DNA from: Pseudomonadota bacterium
Lineage (GTDB): Bacteria > Pseudomonadota > Gammaproteobacteria > Burkholderiales > Burkholderiaceae_B
Length of the DNA: 64,000 nucleotides
Assembly (NCBI GenBank): GCA_023387815.1
Contig: JAEWHK010000006.1
Location: 62,001-126,000, forward strand
Reading direction: 5' to 3'
In this document: in pieces, positions 35,681 to 44,373 of the stretch
How the letters are laid out: each line of letters begins with the position of its first letter
How positions within the stretch are numbered: the first letter of the stretch is position 1
The notes under the pieces: generated by a model
What the model was told of the DNA's origin: nothing
The model's database searches: none
What the model saw: only the letters and a program-made list of their open reading frames with translations
Translations under genes and position numbers: made by a program

Positions 35681-36289
35681 ATGATTTATAAAAAATTAAA
35701 CATTTGTAATTTCCGCTGCTTCAATCTTTTCACAAATATTGTCAGCCGCCGATCCGGTTCCGTCATACAGGCAGGACTGCGTCCATTGCTGCTTCCGGCC
35801 TTTGCTGTCCTTGCTCTCGGTCTGGCCGGATGCCAGTCACTGGTGCTTGAAGGTTCCTCTGCGGGAGCCGGTATTGCTGGCGCTGCGATTGCGCAGAAGG
35901 TGACAGACAATGCGGCGGTCACAACCGGCATTGGTGTGGGCGTACAGGCGGCAACGCGCTCTGCTGTTCAGTATGTGCAGCGGGAAATGCATGGTTATAC
36001 GCAGGAAGTCATTGCCACCGCTGCGGGCAAACTGAAAGAGGGTGAGGTCAGTCAGTGGCGGTCTGTACATTCTGTTCCCATGGAGCCGGATGAACAAGGC
36101 AGGGTAACGGTCAGCCGGACAATCAGTCAGGGCATGCTCGAGTGCAAGGAAATCGTTTACTCCATTGACAGTGAAGAAAATTCCGTGCCACGCAACGAGT
36201 TTTATGTCGCGTCCATCTGCAAGGATAACAATCATTGGGCATGGGCCACTGCAGAGCCGGCGGTCAGTCGCTGGGGAGCCTTGCAGTAA
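35681..36289 (+). CDS. Putative lipoprotein of unknown family, first of a paralogous pair
   Basis: A 202-residue frame with an export signal (LLLPAFAVLALGLAGC) whose lipobox LAGC would place the lipidated Cys near residue 51. The 30 residues before the hydrophobic core are long for a lipoprotein, so translation may start later, for example at a TTG inside the leader. After the lipobox come an Ala/Gly-rich stretch and a charged domain ending WAWATAEPAVSRWGALQ. The next gene ends in nearly the same motif. Family unknown. Stop and next start overlap by one base. Confidence 0.7.
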   Translation: MIYKKLNICNFRCFNLFTNIVSRRSGSVIQAGLRPLLLPAFAVLALGLAGCQSLVLEGSSAGAGIAGAAIAQKVTDNAAVTTGIGVGVQAATRSAVQYVQREMHGYTQEVIATAAGKLKEGEVSQWRSVHSVPMEPDEQGRVTVSRTISQGMLECKEIVYSIDSEENSVPRNEFYVASICKDNNHWAWATAEPAVSRWGALQ

Positions 36290-36792
36290 TGCGCCGGCGG
36301 CTTCACGCACTCATTATCACACTTGCGTTATCGGCAGGCGGCCTGGCCGGATGCGCCGTCATTGCCACAGTTCCGGGTATCACTGCGGGCGCAGCCACGT
36401 CATCAATGACAGGCAATCCGGCACTCGGCCTGACCGTTGCCGTCGCAACCAATGCCGCAGTGGACGCAGGGGTCAAATACGTTCTTAAACGTTTCAGTGC
36501 TGCAGAACAGCAGGAAATTGCAAATGCCATTGCGGTAAGTGAACCCGGCGAGGAACGACGCTGGCAGGTAAAACAGCCTATTCCATATGGCAATAATAAA
36601 GGTCGCACGATTGTGATCAGCGAATCGGTCAATGCACTTACCACCTGCAAGAAAGCGCTGTTCTCGGTCGAGGAAACGGTAGATTCCAAGGTTGTTGAGC
36701 ACTGGTATACGCTCGATGTCTGCAAAAACGGACGGTACTGGCTGTGGGCCCAGGCAGAACCAGCGGTCGCGCGATGGGGCGCACTACACTGA
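36289..36792 (+). CDS. Putative lipoprotein of unknown family, second of the pair
   Basis: A 167-residue protein with signal MRRRLHALIITLALSAGGLAGC, lipobox LAGC at about residues 19-22. It parallels the preceding gene: Ala/Gly-rich segment, KYVLKRFSAAEQQEIANA helix, a SE...ERRWQVKQPIP strand region, a conserved Cys pair (TTCKKALFSVEE, LDVCKNG), and the ending WLWAQAEPAVARWGALH. The start at 36289 overlaps the previous stop (TAATG), so the two are co-translated and may form a complex on the membrane. An upstream in-frame ATG is inside the first gene. Confidence 0.75.
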   Translation: MRRRLHALIITLALSAGGLAGCAVIATVPGITAGAATSSMTGNPALGLTVAVATNAAVDAGVKYVLKRFSAAEQQEIANAIAVSEPGEERRWQVKQPIPYGNNKGRTIVISESVNALTTCKKALFSVEETVDSKVVEHWYTLDVCKNGRYWLWAQAEPAVARWGALH

Positions 36793-37159
36793 TTTCGGTA
36801 GTGTGAATATTGCGCCCCTTTTTTACATGTGCAATAGTCTGAATTTTCCACATCGCATCGGCTAACAGAAAATAGGCATAAGGATACCGAGCCGGCCGAT
36901 AACGCCGCGCTAATTTTTTCTTTTCTTCATATCTGGCGCTGCGTTGCGCCGCTTTCTGGTGCGTTTTCTTCTTGCGTTGCACAAACGGCGGGCATTCCTG
37001 AGAATCCCGCCTTTGCATGGCATTGTGCTGATGCAGCAATGCCTGATTCTGGATCATTTCTTTGCTATTTTCTGGACTCAACGATGAGCAGAAACTGGAC
37101 CTAGACCAGCCCGCGAACTTCTTCTATCTTTGATTGAAATTTCAAAGCAGGAGAGAAAC
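36793..37159. other. Intergenic region before tauX
   Basis: No convincing gene in about 370 bp; a reverse frame of 147 codons overlapping the lipoprotein gene has no family-like features. The last 110 bp contain the three direct repeats listed as the TauR operator and the tauX ribosome site. Confidence 0.6.
37049..37104 (+). promoter_or_regulatory. Probable TauR operator: three direct repeats 23 bp apart
   Basis: CTGGATCATT (37049), CTGGACTCAA (37072) and CTGGACCTAG (37095) start exactly 23 bp apart, so all lie on one face of the helix. The last two differ by one base each from the CTGGACYTAA direct repeat that I recall for TauR in Rhodobacter. They lie 55 bp before tauX. TauR itself is encoded at 42802. 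Confidence 0.75.
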
Positions 37160-37552
37160 ATGAGTAACGCGGTAGACATCCAGACACTGGAGGCTTTTTC
37201 CAAAGCCTGGAACGATCATGACATCGATGCCCTGATGTCATTCATGCATGACGATTGTGTATTTGAAACTGTTGCCGGTGACCAGGTTTGCGGCAACCGT
37301 ATTCAGGGCAGAGAGGCAGTTCGCAAGGCATTTCAGGCGGCATGGGAGAACATTCCCGACGCCCAGTGGCTCAACGGCACGCACTGGGTTTCCGGAGATC
37401 GCGGGGTATCAGAAACCACGTTCACCGGTACGCAAAAAGACGGTTCACGTATCGAAGCGAACATGGTTGATCTGTTCACGTTCAAAGACGGCAAAATTCT
37501 TGTGAAAAACGCCTTTCGCAAGAACCGGCCCCCATTGACTGTCGGGAAGTAG
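37160..37552 (+). CDS. tauX: SnoaL/NTF2-like protein, probable taurine dehydrogenase small subunit
   Basis: A 130-residue single-domain protein with the cone-shaped NTF2/SnoaL fold pattern: AFSKAWNDHDIDALMSFMHDDCVFE at the start and DLFTFKDGKILVKNAFRKNR at the end. On its own this fold says little. The gene directly precedes a FAD amine-oxidase-like gene and sits in a taurine island, matching the tauXY arrangement in Paracoccus and Rhodobacter in which a small protein accompanies the flavoprotein. CAGGAGAG precedes the ATG at 37160. Confidence 0.75.
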   Translation: MSNAVDIQTLEAFSKAWNDHDIDALMSFMHDDCVFETVAGDQVCGNRIQGREAVRKAFQAAWENIPDAQWLNGTHWVSGDRGVSETTFTGTQKDGSRIEANMVDLFTFKDGKILVKNAFRKNRPPLTVGK

Positions 37553-37566
37553 GCGGAGTCAGCATC

Positions 37567-38937
37567 ATGGCAACTTTGACACGCGCGTACGATCCATTGT
37601 TTGATCCACTCATCGACAAACCCACTCAAGGCCAGCAGTATGCGCCAACTTACTGGGTGGCAACGGCCGGCGAGCCGCCTCCGGATGACGGGCCGGCCCC
37701 CGATGGTCTGATTGCAGATGTGGTTGTGGTCGGTTCAGGCTTCACCGGCCTGTCAACTGCGCTGCACCTGGCGCAGGATCATCAGGTACAGGTTGTCATC
37801 CTCGAGGCCAACGCCGCCGCGTGGGGTTGCACCAGCCGCAATGGCGGTCAGGGCCAGAATTCCATGGGACGGTTGTATCGATCCCAATGGATCGCCAAGT
37901 GGGGCGAACAAACGGCAAAACGCCTGGATGCGGAAATACGTTCCGGATTTGAATACTGGGAGTCGCTGGTGGCGCAATTCGATTGTGATGCGCAGCCAGG
38001 CGGCCATCTCTATACGGCGCACAGGGATAAAAAAATTGACTTCCTGCGCAATGAAAGCCAGTTGATGAACAAGGTGTTCGGCTATAAAACCCGCATGCTC
38101 AGCGCTGCGCAGTTGCGCGAAGAATTTGTCAATGATCAGGAAGCCAAAGCCGCGCTATGGGAGCCTCAAGGTACGGGCGTACACCCGTTGAAGCTGGCTT
38201 TTGGGTATCTGCGCCGCGCGCGTGAACTGGGCGTCAAGGTTCATACTTCAAGTCCCGTGATGAAAGTGGAGTCGCGCGATGGCCTGCTTCACCTGCATAC
38301 GCCTGGCGGTATTGTAAAAGCGCGCAAGGTGGCATTCGCTACCGGTGGCTATACCACGCAGGGCGTCCACGCCACCACACACTCGAAGCTGATGCCTATC
38401 CAGTCAAACTCGATGGTAACGCGACCACTGACAGAACAGGAACGCGCCCAGGCGGGTCTTCGTTCCACCGTGTTCATTACCGATACCCGTACGCTGCGTT
38501 TCTACTATCGTCTGTTGCCCGATGGCTCCATGCAGATCGGCAGCCGAAGTGCTATCAGCGGACGGGATGCGGCCAATCCAAAACATCTGGACCTGCTCAA
38601 AAAAGGCCTCTATCGCAAGTTTCCGTCGCTCGAAGGCATCCCTATTGCCTATAACTGGAGCGGCTGGGTAGACGTCAGTCACGATATGATGCCGCGCATT
38701 GTTCAGCCCGATCCTGCCATTCCGCTTTATTACTCGTTTGGCTATGGCGGCAATGGTGTGTCGTCGTCGGCCTGGGCCGGTAGGCGTCTTGCGCAGCGCG
38801 TTGTGGGTCAGGACGGTGCACAGTGGGACCTGCCTATTTACAACTCCCCGTTGCCGGGACATCTGTTCGCTCCTTTCCGACGCCTCGGACAGGCCATGCT
38901 TTATCACTGGTATTACCTGAGAGACGAGGTGATCTGA
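37567..38937 (+). CDS. tauY: FAD-dependent amine oxidoreductase, probable taurine dehydrogenase large subunit
   Basis: DAO-family flavoprotein of 456 residues. The FAD motif VVVVGSGFTGLSTALHLA is near residue 55, SRNGGQGQNS near 90 is typical of the PuuB/glycine-oxidase-like group, and FGYGGNGVSSSAWAGRRLA near 395 closes the FAD site. It would oxidise taurine to sulfoacetaldehyde and ammonia, passing electrons to the respiratory chain. The specific role is inferred from the tauX-like neighbour, TauABC, Xsc and Pta; by sequence alone a gamma-glutamylputrescine oxidase could not be excluded. No taurine:pyruvate aminotransferase is seen. Confidence 0.8.
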   Translation: MATLTRAYDPLFDPLIDKPTQGQQYAPTYWVATAGEPPPDDGPAPDGLIADVVVVGSGFTGLSTALHLAQDHQVQVVILEANAAAWGCTSRNGGQGQNSMGRLYRSQWIAKWGEQTAKRLDAEIRSGFEYWESLVAQFDCDAQPGGHLYTAHRDKKIDFLRNESQLMNKVFGYKTRMLSAAQLREEFVNDQEAKAALWEPQGTGVHPLKLAFGYLRRARELGVKVHTSSPVMKVESRDGLLHLHTPGGIVKARKVAFATGGYTTQGVHATTHSKLMPIQSNSMVTRPLTEQERAQAGLRSTVFITDTRTLRFYYRLLPDGSMQIGSRSAISGRDAANPKHLDLLKKGLYRKFPSLEGIPIAYNWSGWVDVSHDMMPRIVQPDPAIPLYYSFGYGGNGVSSSAWAGRRLAQRVVGQDGAQWDLPIYNSPLPGHLFAPFRRLGQAMLYHWYYLRDEVI

Positions 38938-39818
38938 TGACCTTCAGCAACTGCCTGCACGCATGCCATCAATCTGCATACTATCTGGCCGGCCGTTGCC
39001 TGCATGCATGTCGTCTGTCCGTCATGCATGCATATCGGCTGACGACGGCAGTTTTGTTTTTGCTGTTTGTAATGTCAGCCGTACCTTCGGCTCAGGCTGC
39101 AGATACAGCACAGGCGGAAGCACTGGTCGTGGCAACCGATACGGCGTATTTGCCCTTTGAATTCAAGGAAAACGGCAAGTATGTGGGTTTTGATATCGAT
39201 CTGCTCAATGCTATTACGAATGAAATGGGCGTCACTTATACGCTTTTGCCCATGGATTTCTCCAATATCTTTCCCAATCTGACCGCGGGCAAGGTGGATA
39301 TGGCTATCGCCGGCATCACCATTACCCAGGACCGGGAACGAAGTATGGACTTTTCCGAGCCGTATTTCAGGAGTGATATTTCCATGGTAGTCGCCAACGA
39401 TAACAGCGAACTTGCAAGATTTCAGGATCTTGCAGGAAAGCGGGTAGGAGTCAAGCGCGGTACCGATGCGGCAGATTACGTGAGTCGCACAATTCCGGAT
39501 GTCAGGATCACCTACTTCCAGAACATGGACGTCGGGTTTCCGTACCTTGAAGTGGCAGCGGGTCGACTGGATGCACTGGTGCATGATTCGGCAAACGTGC
39601 TTTATTACAGTCAGCATACGGGTAAGGGATTGGTCAAGGTAACCGATACAGTGAGGACCGAGAACAATTTCTACGCAATTGCCCTGAAAAAGAACAGCGC
39701 ATTAACGCAGCGTGTCAATGAGGCGTTGCGTAAGACAATCCGCTCGGGTGCGTATGCCACCATTTACCAGAAGTGGTTTGGCGTGCCTCCTGATTCGGCG
39801 TCATTGCAGATGCAATAG
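38937..39818 (+). CDS. Polar-amino-acid-type ABC solute-binding protein
   Basis: Periplasmic binding protein, family 3 (GlnH-like), of 293 residues. After the signal peptide (TTAVLFLLFVMSAVPSAQAA) come LVVATDTAYLPFEFKENGKYVGFDIDLL-type strands, AGITITQDRERSMDFSEPYF and VGVKRGTDAADYV, all diagnostic. The ATG at 38937 overlaps the tauY stop and has GAGGTGAT before it. This start puts a 29-residue extension with two CLHAC repeats ahead of the normal signal peptide; an ATG at 39024 would remove it. No permease is attached, so its partner is unclear. Confidence 0.83.
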   Translation: MTFSNCLHACHQSAYYLAGRCLHACRLSVMHAYRLTTAVLFLLFVMSAVPSAQAADTAQAEALVVATDTAYLPFEFKENGKYVGFDIDLLNAITNEMGVTYTLLPMDFSNIFPNLTAGKVDMAIAGITITQDRERSMDFSEPYFRSDISMVVANDNSELARFQDLAGKRVGVKRGTDAADYVSRTIPDVRITYFQNMDVGFPYLEVAAGRLDALVHDSANVLYYSQHTGKGLVKVTDTVRTENNFYAIALKKNSALTQRVNEALRKTIRSGAYATIYQKWFGVPPDSASLQMQ

Positions 39819-39850
39819 TCCGGGGTAACGGTAGTTAAAAGAGAAGGAAA

Positions 39851-39934
39851 CAGCAATCAAAGAGCAGTCGTCAGCAATCAAAGTGCAGTAGTCAGCAAGC
39901 AAAGTGCAGTAGAGAGTAAACAAAGCGCAGTAAA
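39851..39934. repeat. Four tandem 21-bp repeats before tauA
   Basis: Four contiguous units of 21 bp start at 39851, 39872, 39893 and 39914. They share CAGCAAtCAAAGtGCAGTagT with a few changes per unit; units 1-3 are closest. The array lies about 95 bp before tauA. The 21-bp period places each unit on the same helix face, as for a cooperative binding site, but it could be a simple minisatellite. Confidence 0.8.
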
Positions 39935-40028
39935 TAATATCCAGTAAACAGGACATAAAAAGTATTAAACCATCGTGCATATCACGCGCGCTTACATAAC
40001 GATGTAACCACCATTCATGGAGTCAAGC

Positions 40029-41060
40029 ATGAAACATACATACCTGAAAAAATGGCTGTTCACAGCAGCCACTGCATCGACCCTTCTCTGGTCGGCTCAC
40101 GCGGCCGCGGCAGAAGAAGTCACCATAGGTTATCAACAGATTGTCGGGCCGTATGTGTCGGCGATCGCCATGAAAAAATTTGACGAACCTTTGAAAGCGG
40201 CGGGTTACACCGTCAAGTGGAGACAGTTCAGCTCAGCGGGTGATATTTCCAGTGCCCTGGCCTCCGGAGGCATTCCGATAGGCGTGCTGGGATCCACCGG
40301 CATTGCCGCCGCCGCAACGCGCGGTGTGGATATGCAGCTGTTCTGGATTCTGGACAATATCGGTCACTCAGAGGCCCTGGTCGTACGCAAAGATTCCGGC
40401 ATTGCCAAGCCAGAAGATCTGAAAGGGAAACGCATCGGGGTTCCATTTGTGTCCACTTCGCACTTTCACCTGCTGGTGGCACTGAGCAAAGTGTGGAAAA
40501 TGAACCCGCGCGATGTACGCATTCTGAATATGCAGCCACCACAGATTGTGGCCGCCTGGCAGCGCGGCGATATTGATGCGGCATATGTCTGGCCCCCAGC
40601 GCTGACCACGCTCCTCAAGGACGGAACGGTGCTGACTGACTCCGAGGAAGTCGGCAAAGCCAGTGTCCCAACCTTCGATGGCATTGTGGTCAGCAAAAGC
40701 TGGGCCGAAGAAAATCCCAAATTCATGCAGGCTTACACCAAGGTGCTTGCCGATGCCTATGAGGATTACAAGCAGAACGGTGCAAAATGGACCGAGAGCA
40801 GCCCGGAAATCAAAGGCAATACGCAGATGATCGGTGGCGAGCCAAAAGATATTATGGAAGCCATGAAAATGCTGGTATTTCCTACAGCCGGTGATATGGC
40901 TTCCAAAACCTGGCTGGGCGGTGGTGCTGAATCCGGTGCAGTCAAGGCACTCACGGAAAGCGCCAATTTCCTGAAGGAACAGAAGCAGATCGATTCCGTG
41001 CTGCCTGACTACAGCGGCTTTGTGAATTCGACCTGGGTCGAACAGGCAGCGAAGAAGTAA
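40029..41060 (+). CDS. tauA: Taurine ABC transporter substrate-binding protein
   Basis: Periplasmic taurine receptor of 343 residues. A signal peptide ends at about ASTLLWSAHAAAAEE. The mature part matches TauA: SAGDISSALASGGIPIGVLGSTGIAAAATRG, SEALVVRKDSGIAKPEDLKGKRIGVPFVSTSHFHLL in outline, MQPPQIVAAWQRGDIDAAYVWPPAL and LTDSEEVG. The ATG at 40029 follows GGAG by 7 nt; an in-frame ATG at 40017 is less likely. First gene of tauABC. Confidence 0.93.
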   Translation: MKHTYLKKWLFTAATASTLLWSAHAAAAEEVTIGYQQIVGPYVSAIAMKKFDEPLKAAGYTVKWRQFSSAGDISSALASGGIPIGVLGSTGIAAAATRGVDMQLFWILDNIGHSEALVVRKDSGIAKPEDLKGKRIGVPFVSTSHFHLLVALSKVWKMNPRDVRILNMQPPQIVAAWQRGDIDAAYVWPPALTTLLKDGTVLTDSEEVGKASVPTFDGIVVSKSWAEENPKFMQAYTKVLADAYEDYKQNGAKWTESSPEIKGNTQMIGGEPKDIMEAMKMLVFPTAGDMASKTWLGGGAESGAVKALTESANFLKEQKQIDSVLPDYSGFVNSTWVEQAAKK

Positions 41061-41136
41061 TTGCGAATGCAATAAACATCAAAGGCGGGTTCGTCCCGCC
41101 TGCGAATGAATAGAAGTATTGTTGGAGACCATCGTC

Positions 41137-41949
41137 ATGCAACCTGTTGCAGAAAATCTGTATGTCAAAGATGTCAATGTGGTGTACCCGGGATTTCGCC
41201 AGAATGATCAGGTGGTGGCGCTTAGAAACGTCAATCTCACGATCAACAGCGGAGAATTCGTGGTCGCACTGGGCGCATCAGGGTGTGGCAAAACCACCTT
41301 TCTGAATTTACTTGCCGGATTCATGTCGCCGACATCCGGCTCCATTGTTCTGGGTAACGAACCCATTTCCGGACCCAGCGCCGACAGAGGTGTGGTTTTT
41401 CAGAAGCATGCCTTACTGCCCTGGCTCAATGTCATAGAAAATACCGAATTCGGCCTGAAGCTGCAGGGCGTGTCCAAGGCAAAGCGGCACGAAATTGCGG
41501 CACGCAACCTGGAACTGGTCGGGTTGAAAGACTTTCATCATCACATGATCTATCAGCTTTCCGGCGGTATGCAGCAGCGCGTCGGAATCGCCCGGATCCT
41601 GACCTGTGATCCTGCAATGCTGCTCATGGATGAACCCATGGCGGCGCTTGATGCGCTCACACGCGAGACCATCCAGGAATTGCTGCTCAAAGTGTGGGAA
41701 GTCACTCACAAAATGTTTTTCTTCATCACGCACAGTGTGGAAGAGGCGCTGTTTCTTGGCTCCAAGCTGATTGTGATGTCACCGCGCCCAGGTCGGATCA
41801 CCAATACCTACGAACTGTCGTTCAACAGGCAGTTCCTGGCAGGCAAAAATGCCAGGGAAATCAAATCCAGTCCTGAATTCATCAAAATGCGGGAAACGGT
41901 GCTCAATATTATCTACAGCGATGAGCGGGAAGGGGGGCAGGATGTTTAA
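41137..41949 (+). CDS. tauB: Taurine ABC transporter ATP-binding protein
   Basis: ATPase of 270 residues. Walker A is GASGCGKTT at residues 47-55, the ABC signature is QLSGGMQQRVGIAR, and Walker B is MLLMDEPMAALDALT, with the switch histidine in FFITHSVEEALFLG. GDRGVVFQKHALLPWLNV-type Q-loop sequence is typical of the nitrate/sulfonate/taurine group. The ATG at 41137 has GGAG upstream. Its stop overlaps tauC by 8 bp. Confidence 0.93.
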   Translation: MQPVAENLYVKDVNVVYPGFRQNDQVVALRNVNLTINSGEFVVALGASGCGKTTFLNLLAGFMSPTSGSIVLGNEPISGPSADRGVVFQKHALLPWLNVIENTEFGLKLQGVSKAKRHEIAARNLELVGLKDFHHHMIYQLSGGMQQRVGIARILTCDPAMLLMDEPMAALDALTRETIQELLLKVWEVTHKMFFFITHSVEEALFLGSKLIVMSPRPGRITNTYELSFNRQFLAGKNAREIKSSPEFIKMRETVLNIIYSDEREGGQDV

Positions 41950-42769
41950 GCGATTGTTTGGCAGGTCTGCAGCCGTGCCAGGGCAGGTTTACGGCGCACC
42001 CGGCGCCGGCGCCAGCGTCTTCATCAGTATTGCAACTGCGATTTCGCTGTTGATCATCTGGTCTCTTATCACCTATTTTGGCTGGGTCAAGCCTTTGTTC
42101 CTGCCTTCGCCTGTGGCGGTTTTCAACAAGTTCATGGTGGGTATGACAGATGGCATTGCCAACGCCACTATCGGTGAACATACGGCGGCAAGTCTGACGC
42201 GTGTGTTTTCGGCATTCTTCCTGGCTCTGATTACCGCTGTGCCGGTGGGTATCATGATGGGTGTCAACCGCGTCGCTCGCGGGCTGTTCGATCCTATCAT
42301 CGAGTTTTATCGTCCCTTGCCTCCGCTGGCCTATCTGCCGCTGGTCATCATCTGGTTCGGCATCGGCGAGTTCCCCAAAGTCTTTCTGATCTATCTGGCG
42401 ATCTTTGCGCCTATGGCCATCGCGGCACGATCCGGTGTCAAGTCTGTGTCCATAGAACAGATCCATGCCGCCTATTCCATGGGCGGCAGCAACCGCCAGA
42501 TCGTCTGGTATGTGATTCTGAAGTCAGCGTTACCCGAAATCTTTACGGGCATGCGCATTGGTATAGGCGTGGGCTGGAGTACGCTGGTTGCCGCCGAAAT
42601 GGTGGCGGCCGATCGCGGGCTGGGCTTTATGGTGCTAAATGCAGCACAGTATCTGGCCAGTGACACTGTTATCATGGGAATCATCATTATTGGCTTTTTT
42701 GCCTTTATCTTTGATGCGCTGGTGCGGTATATCGAGAAGCTGATGGTTCCATGGAAGGGTAAACTGTAG
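41942..42769 (+). CDS. tauC: Taurine ABC transporter permease
   Basis: Inner-membrane permease of 275 residues with about six membrane helices. The coupling EAA loop is SIEQIHAAYSMGGSNRQIVWYVILKSALPEIFTGMRIG in outline, the standard form for taurine and sulfonate permeases. The ATG at 41942 lies inside the last codons of tauB and follows a purine-rich GGAAGGGGGGCAGG ribosome site. A longer frame going back to 41849 would read tauB DNA out of frame and is rejected. Confidence 0.92.
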   Translation: MFKRLFGRSAAVPGQVYGAPGAGASVFISIATAISLLIIWSLITYFGWVKPLFLPSPVAVFNKFMVGMTDGIANATIGEHTAASLTRVFSAFFLALITAVPVGIMMGVNRVARGLFDPIIEFYRPLPPLAYLPLVIIWFGIGEFPKVFLIYLAIFAPMAIAARSGVKSVSIEQIHAAYSMGGSNRQIVWYVILKSALPEIFTGMRIGIGVGWSTLVAAEMVAADRGLGFMVLNAAQYLASDTVIMGIIIIGFFAFIFDALVRYIEKLMVPWKGKL

Positions 42770-42801
42770 AATCGCGGGCTGCCGGTATAAAAAGACATGC
42801 T

Positions 42802-44367
42802 ATGACGAATCTCAAAAAACATGTGAATGCAACAACCAAAACCGTGACAGCCCCCAGCCGCGCAGCACTCAGCGCATTGCTTTGGGAAAAGCTGTTTCGT
42901 GAAACCAGCGAATCGCTGGGTTTGCAGGGAAGAATCCGGCAGATGCTGGTGGCCGCCATTACGCAAGGCCACCTCACGCCGGATTCGCCGGTGCCTTCAA
43001 GTCGCTTCATGTCCGAAACACTGAAAGTGGCGCGTAACACAGTTGTGTTTGCCTACCAGGAACTGGTCAGTGAGGGATATCTGGTGACGCGCAATCGCAG
43101 TGGACACTTCGTGGGTCAGGCAGCACAGCAACGCAATATGCTGGATATCACGGCAAGTGCGGGCAATGAAGATCAGACCGATTTCTGGCACAAACGAATT
43201 CACGCCCGGCCCAGTCAGCAGCGCAATATTCGCAAACCGGCCAACTGGCAGACGCAGCCTTATCCGTTTGTATACGGCCAGTTTGACCCGGCGCTGTTCC
43301 CGACAGCAGAATGGCGCGAGTGCTGTATGAAGGCGCTATCCATTGTGGATATTCGCAGCTGGGCTCAGGATCTGATCATGCTGGACGATCCGGAAATCAT
43401 TGCTGCCATACAGAATCAGGTGCTTCCGCGTCGCGGGTTTTCCGCGGCAAAGGATGAAATCATGGTGACCGTTGGCGCGCAGCATGCCCTTTATCTTTTG
43501 GCCGACCTGCTCCTGCGACCAGGCAACAAGGTTGGTGTGGAAGAGCCAGGCTATCCCGATGCGCGCAATATCTTTTCCAGCCGCACCCGACACGTGGTGC
43601 CCGTGCCCGTCAATGAAGAAGGTGTAGATACCGACGCAATCACACCTGAAATGGACATGATTTTTGTCACGCCAAGCCATCAGTGTCCGACAGGGGTCAC
43701 CATGTCCATGGCAAGACGTCAGGCCCTTCTGGAAAAGGCCAATGTCTGTAATACAGTTATCATTGAAGACGATTTCGAGTTCGAGAACAGTTTCGTCGAT
43801 AAACCTTTTCCTGCCCTGAAAAGTCTGGATCAGAATGGTCGCGTGATTTATGTCGGCAGTCTGTCCAAAACCTTTGCGCCGGGGCTGCGATTGGGTTTTA
43901 TTGTAGGCCCCAAGCCACTCGTGGACGAGCTGCGGGCACTCAAGCGACTCATGCTCAGGCATGCACCGTCTTTTCTTCAACGGGCCTTTGCACTTTTTGT
44001 TTCGCTCGGACATTACCAGTCGTTCCTTCGCAAGCAGTCGCAGACCTACGGACAACGAGAGCGTGCCTTGCGTGACGCCCTGCAGCGGTATCTGCCCGAT
44101 TTTTCCATTATGTCTTCGCCAGGAGGTTCATTCTGCTGGGTTCGCGCGCCGGAGCACATTGATACCACGGCGCTGACTGCAGTTGCACTGCAAAATGGCA
44201 TTGTGCTGGAGCCGGGCGAGGTGTTTTTCAGCCGCCCCTCAAAAAACGCCCGACGCTTTATCCGCTTCGGCTATGGTTCAATCGATGAGCCACGCATCGC
44301 GGCGGGTATTGAAACACTGGCGAACCTGGTCACACAGCACTTTCCTGCAGCAGCAAGAAAACGTTGA
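42802..44367 (+). CDS. tauR: MocR-type (GntR + aminotransferase) regulator TauR
   Basis: A 521-residue fusion of a GntR winged helix (about residues 30-100: GHLTPDSPVPSSRFMSETLKVARNTVVFAYQELVSEGYL in outline) and a class I aminotransferase domain. The PLP lysine is in VGSLSKTFAPGLRLGF near residue 356. TauR proteins sense taurine as a PLP adduct and activate taurine genes. It lies 32 bp after tauC, and the CTGGA-led direct repeats before tauX are the likely target. Confidence 0.9.
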   Translation: MTNLKKHVNATTKTVTAPSRAALSALLWEKLFRETSESLGLQGRIRQMLVAAITQGHLTPDSPVPSSRFMSETLKVARNTVVFAYQELVSEGYLVTRNRSGHFVGQAAQQRNMLDITASAGNEDQTDFWHKRIHARPSQQRNIRKPANWQTQPYPFVYGQFDPALFPTAEWRECCMKALSIVDIRSWAQDLIMLDDPEIIAAIQNQVLPRRGFSAAKDEIMVTVGAQHALYLLADLLLRPGNKVGVEEPGYPDARNIFSSRTRHVVPVPVNEEGVDTDAITPEMDMIFVTPSHQCPTGVTMSMARRQALLEKANVCNTVIIEDDFEFENSFVDKPFPALKSLDQNGRVIYVGSLSKTFAPGLRLGFIVGPKPLVDELRALKRLMLRHAPSFLQRAFALFVSLGHYQSFLRKQSQTYGQRERALRDALQRYLPDFSIMSSPGGSFCWVRAPEHIDTTALTAVALQNGIVLEPGEVFFSRPSKNARRFIRFGYGSIDEPRIAAGIETLANLVTQHFPAAARKR

Positions 44368-44373
44368 TCGTAA

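Noticed and set aside
36638..37081. Reverse frame of 147 codons between the lipoprotein pair and tauX
   Set aside because: Overlaps the second lipoprotein gene and crosses the likely TauR boxes; Arg/Pro-rich composition without domain signals.
39851..39934. CRISPR array
   Set aside because: The 21-bp units are directly adjacent with no variable spacers, and no cas genes are present.
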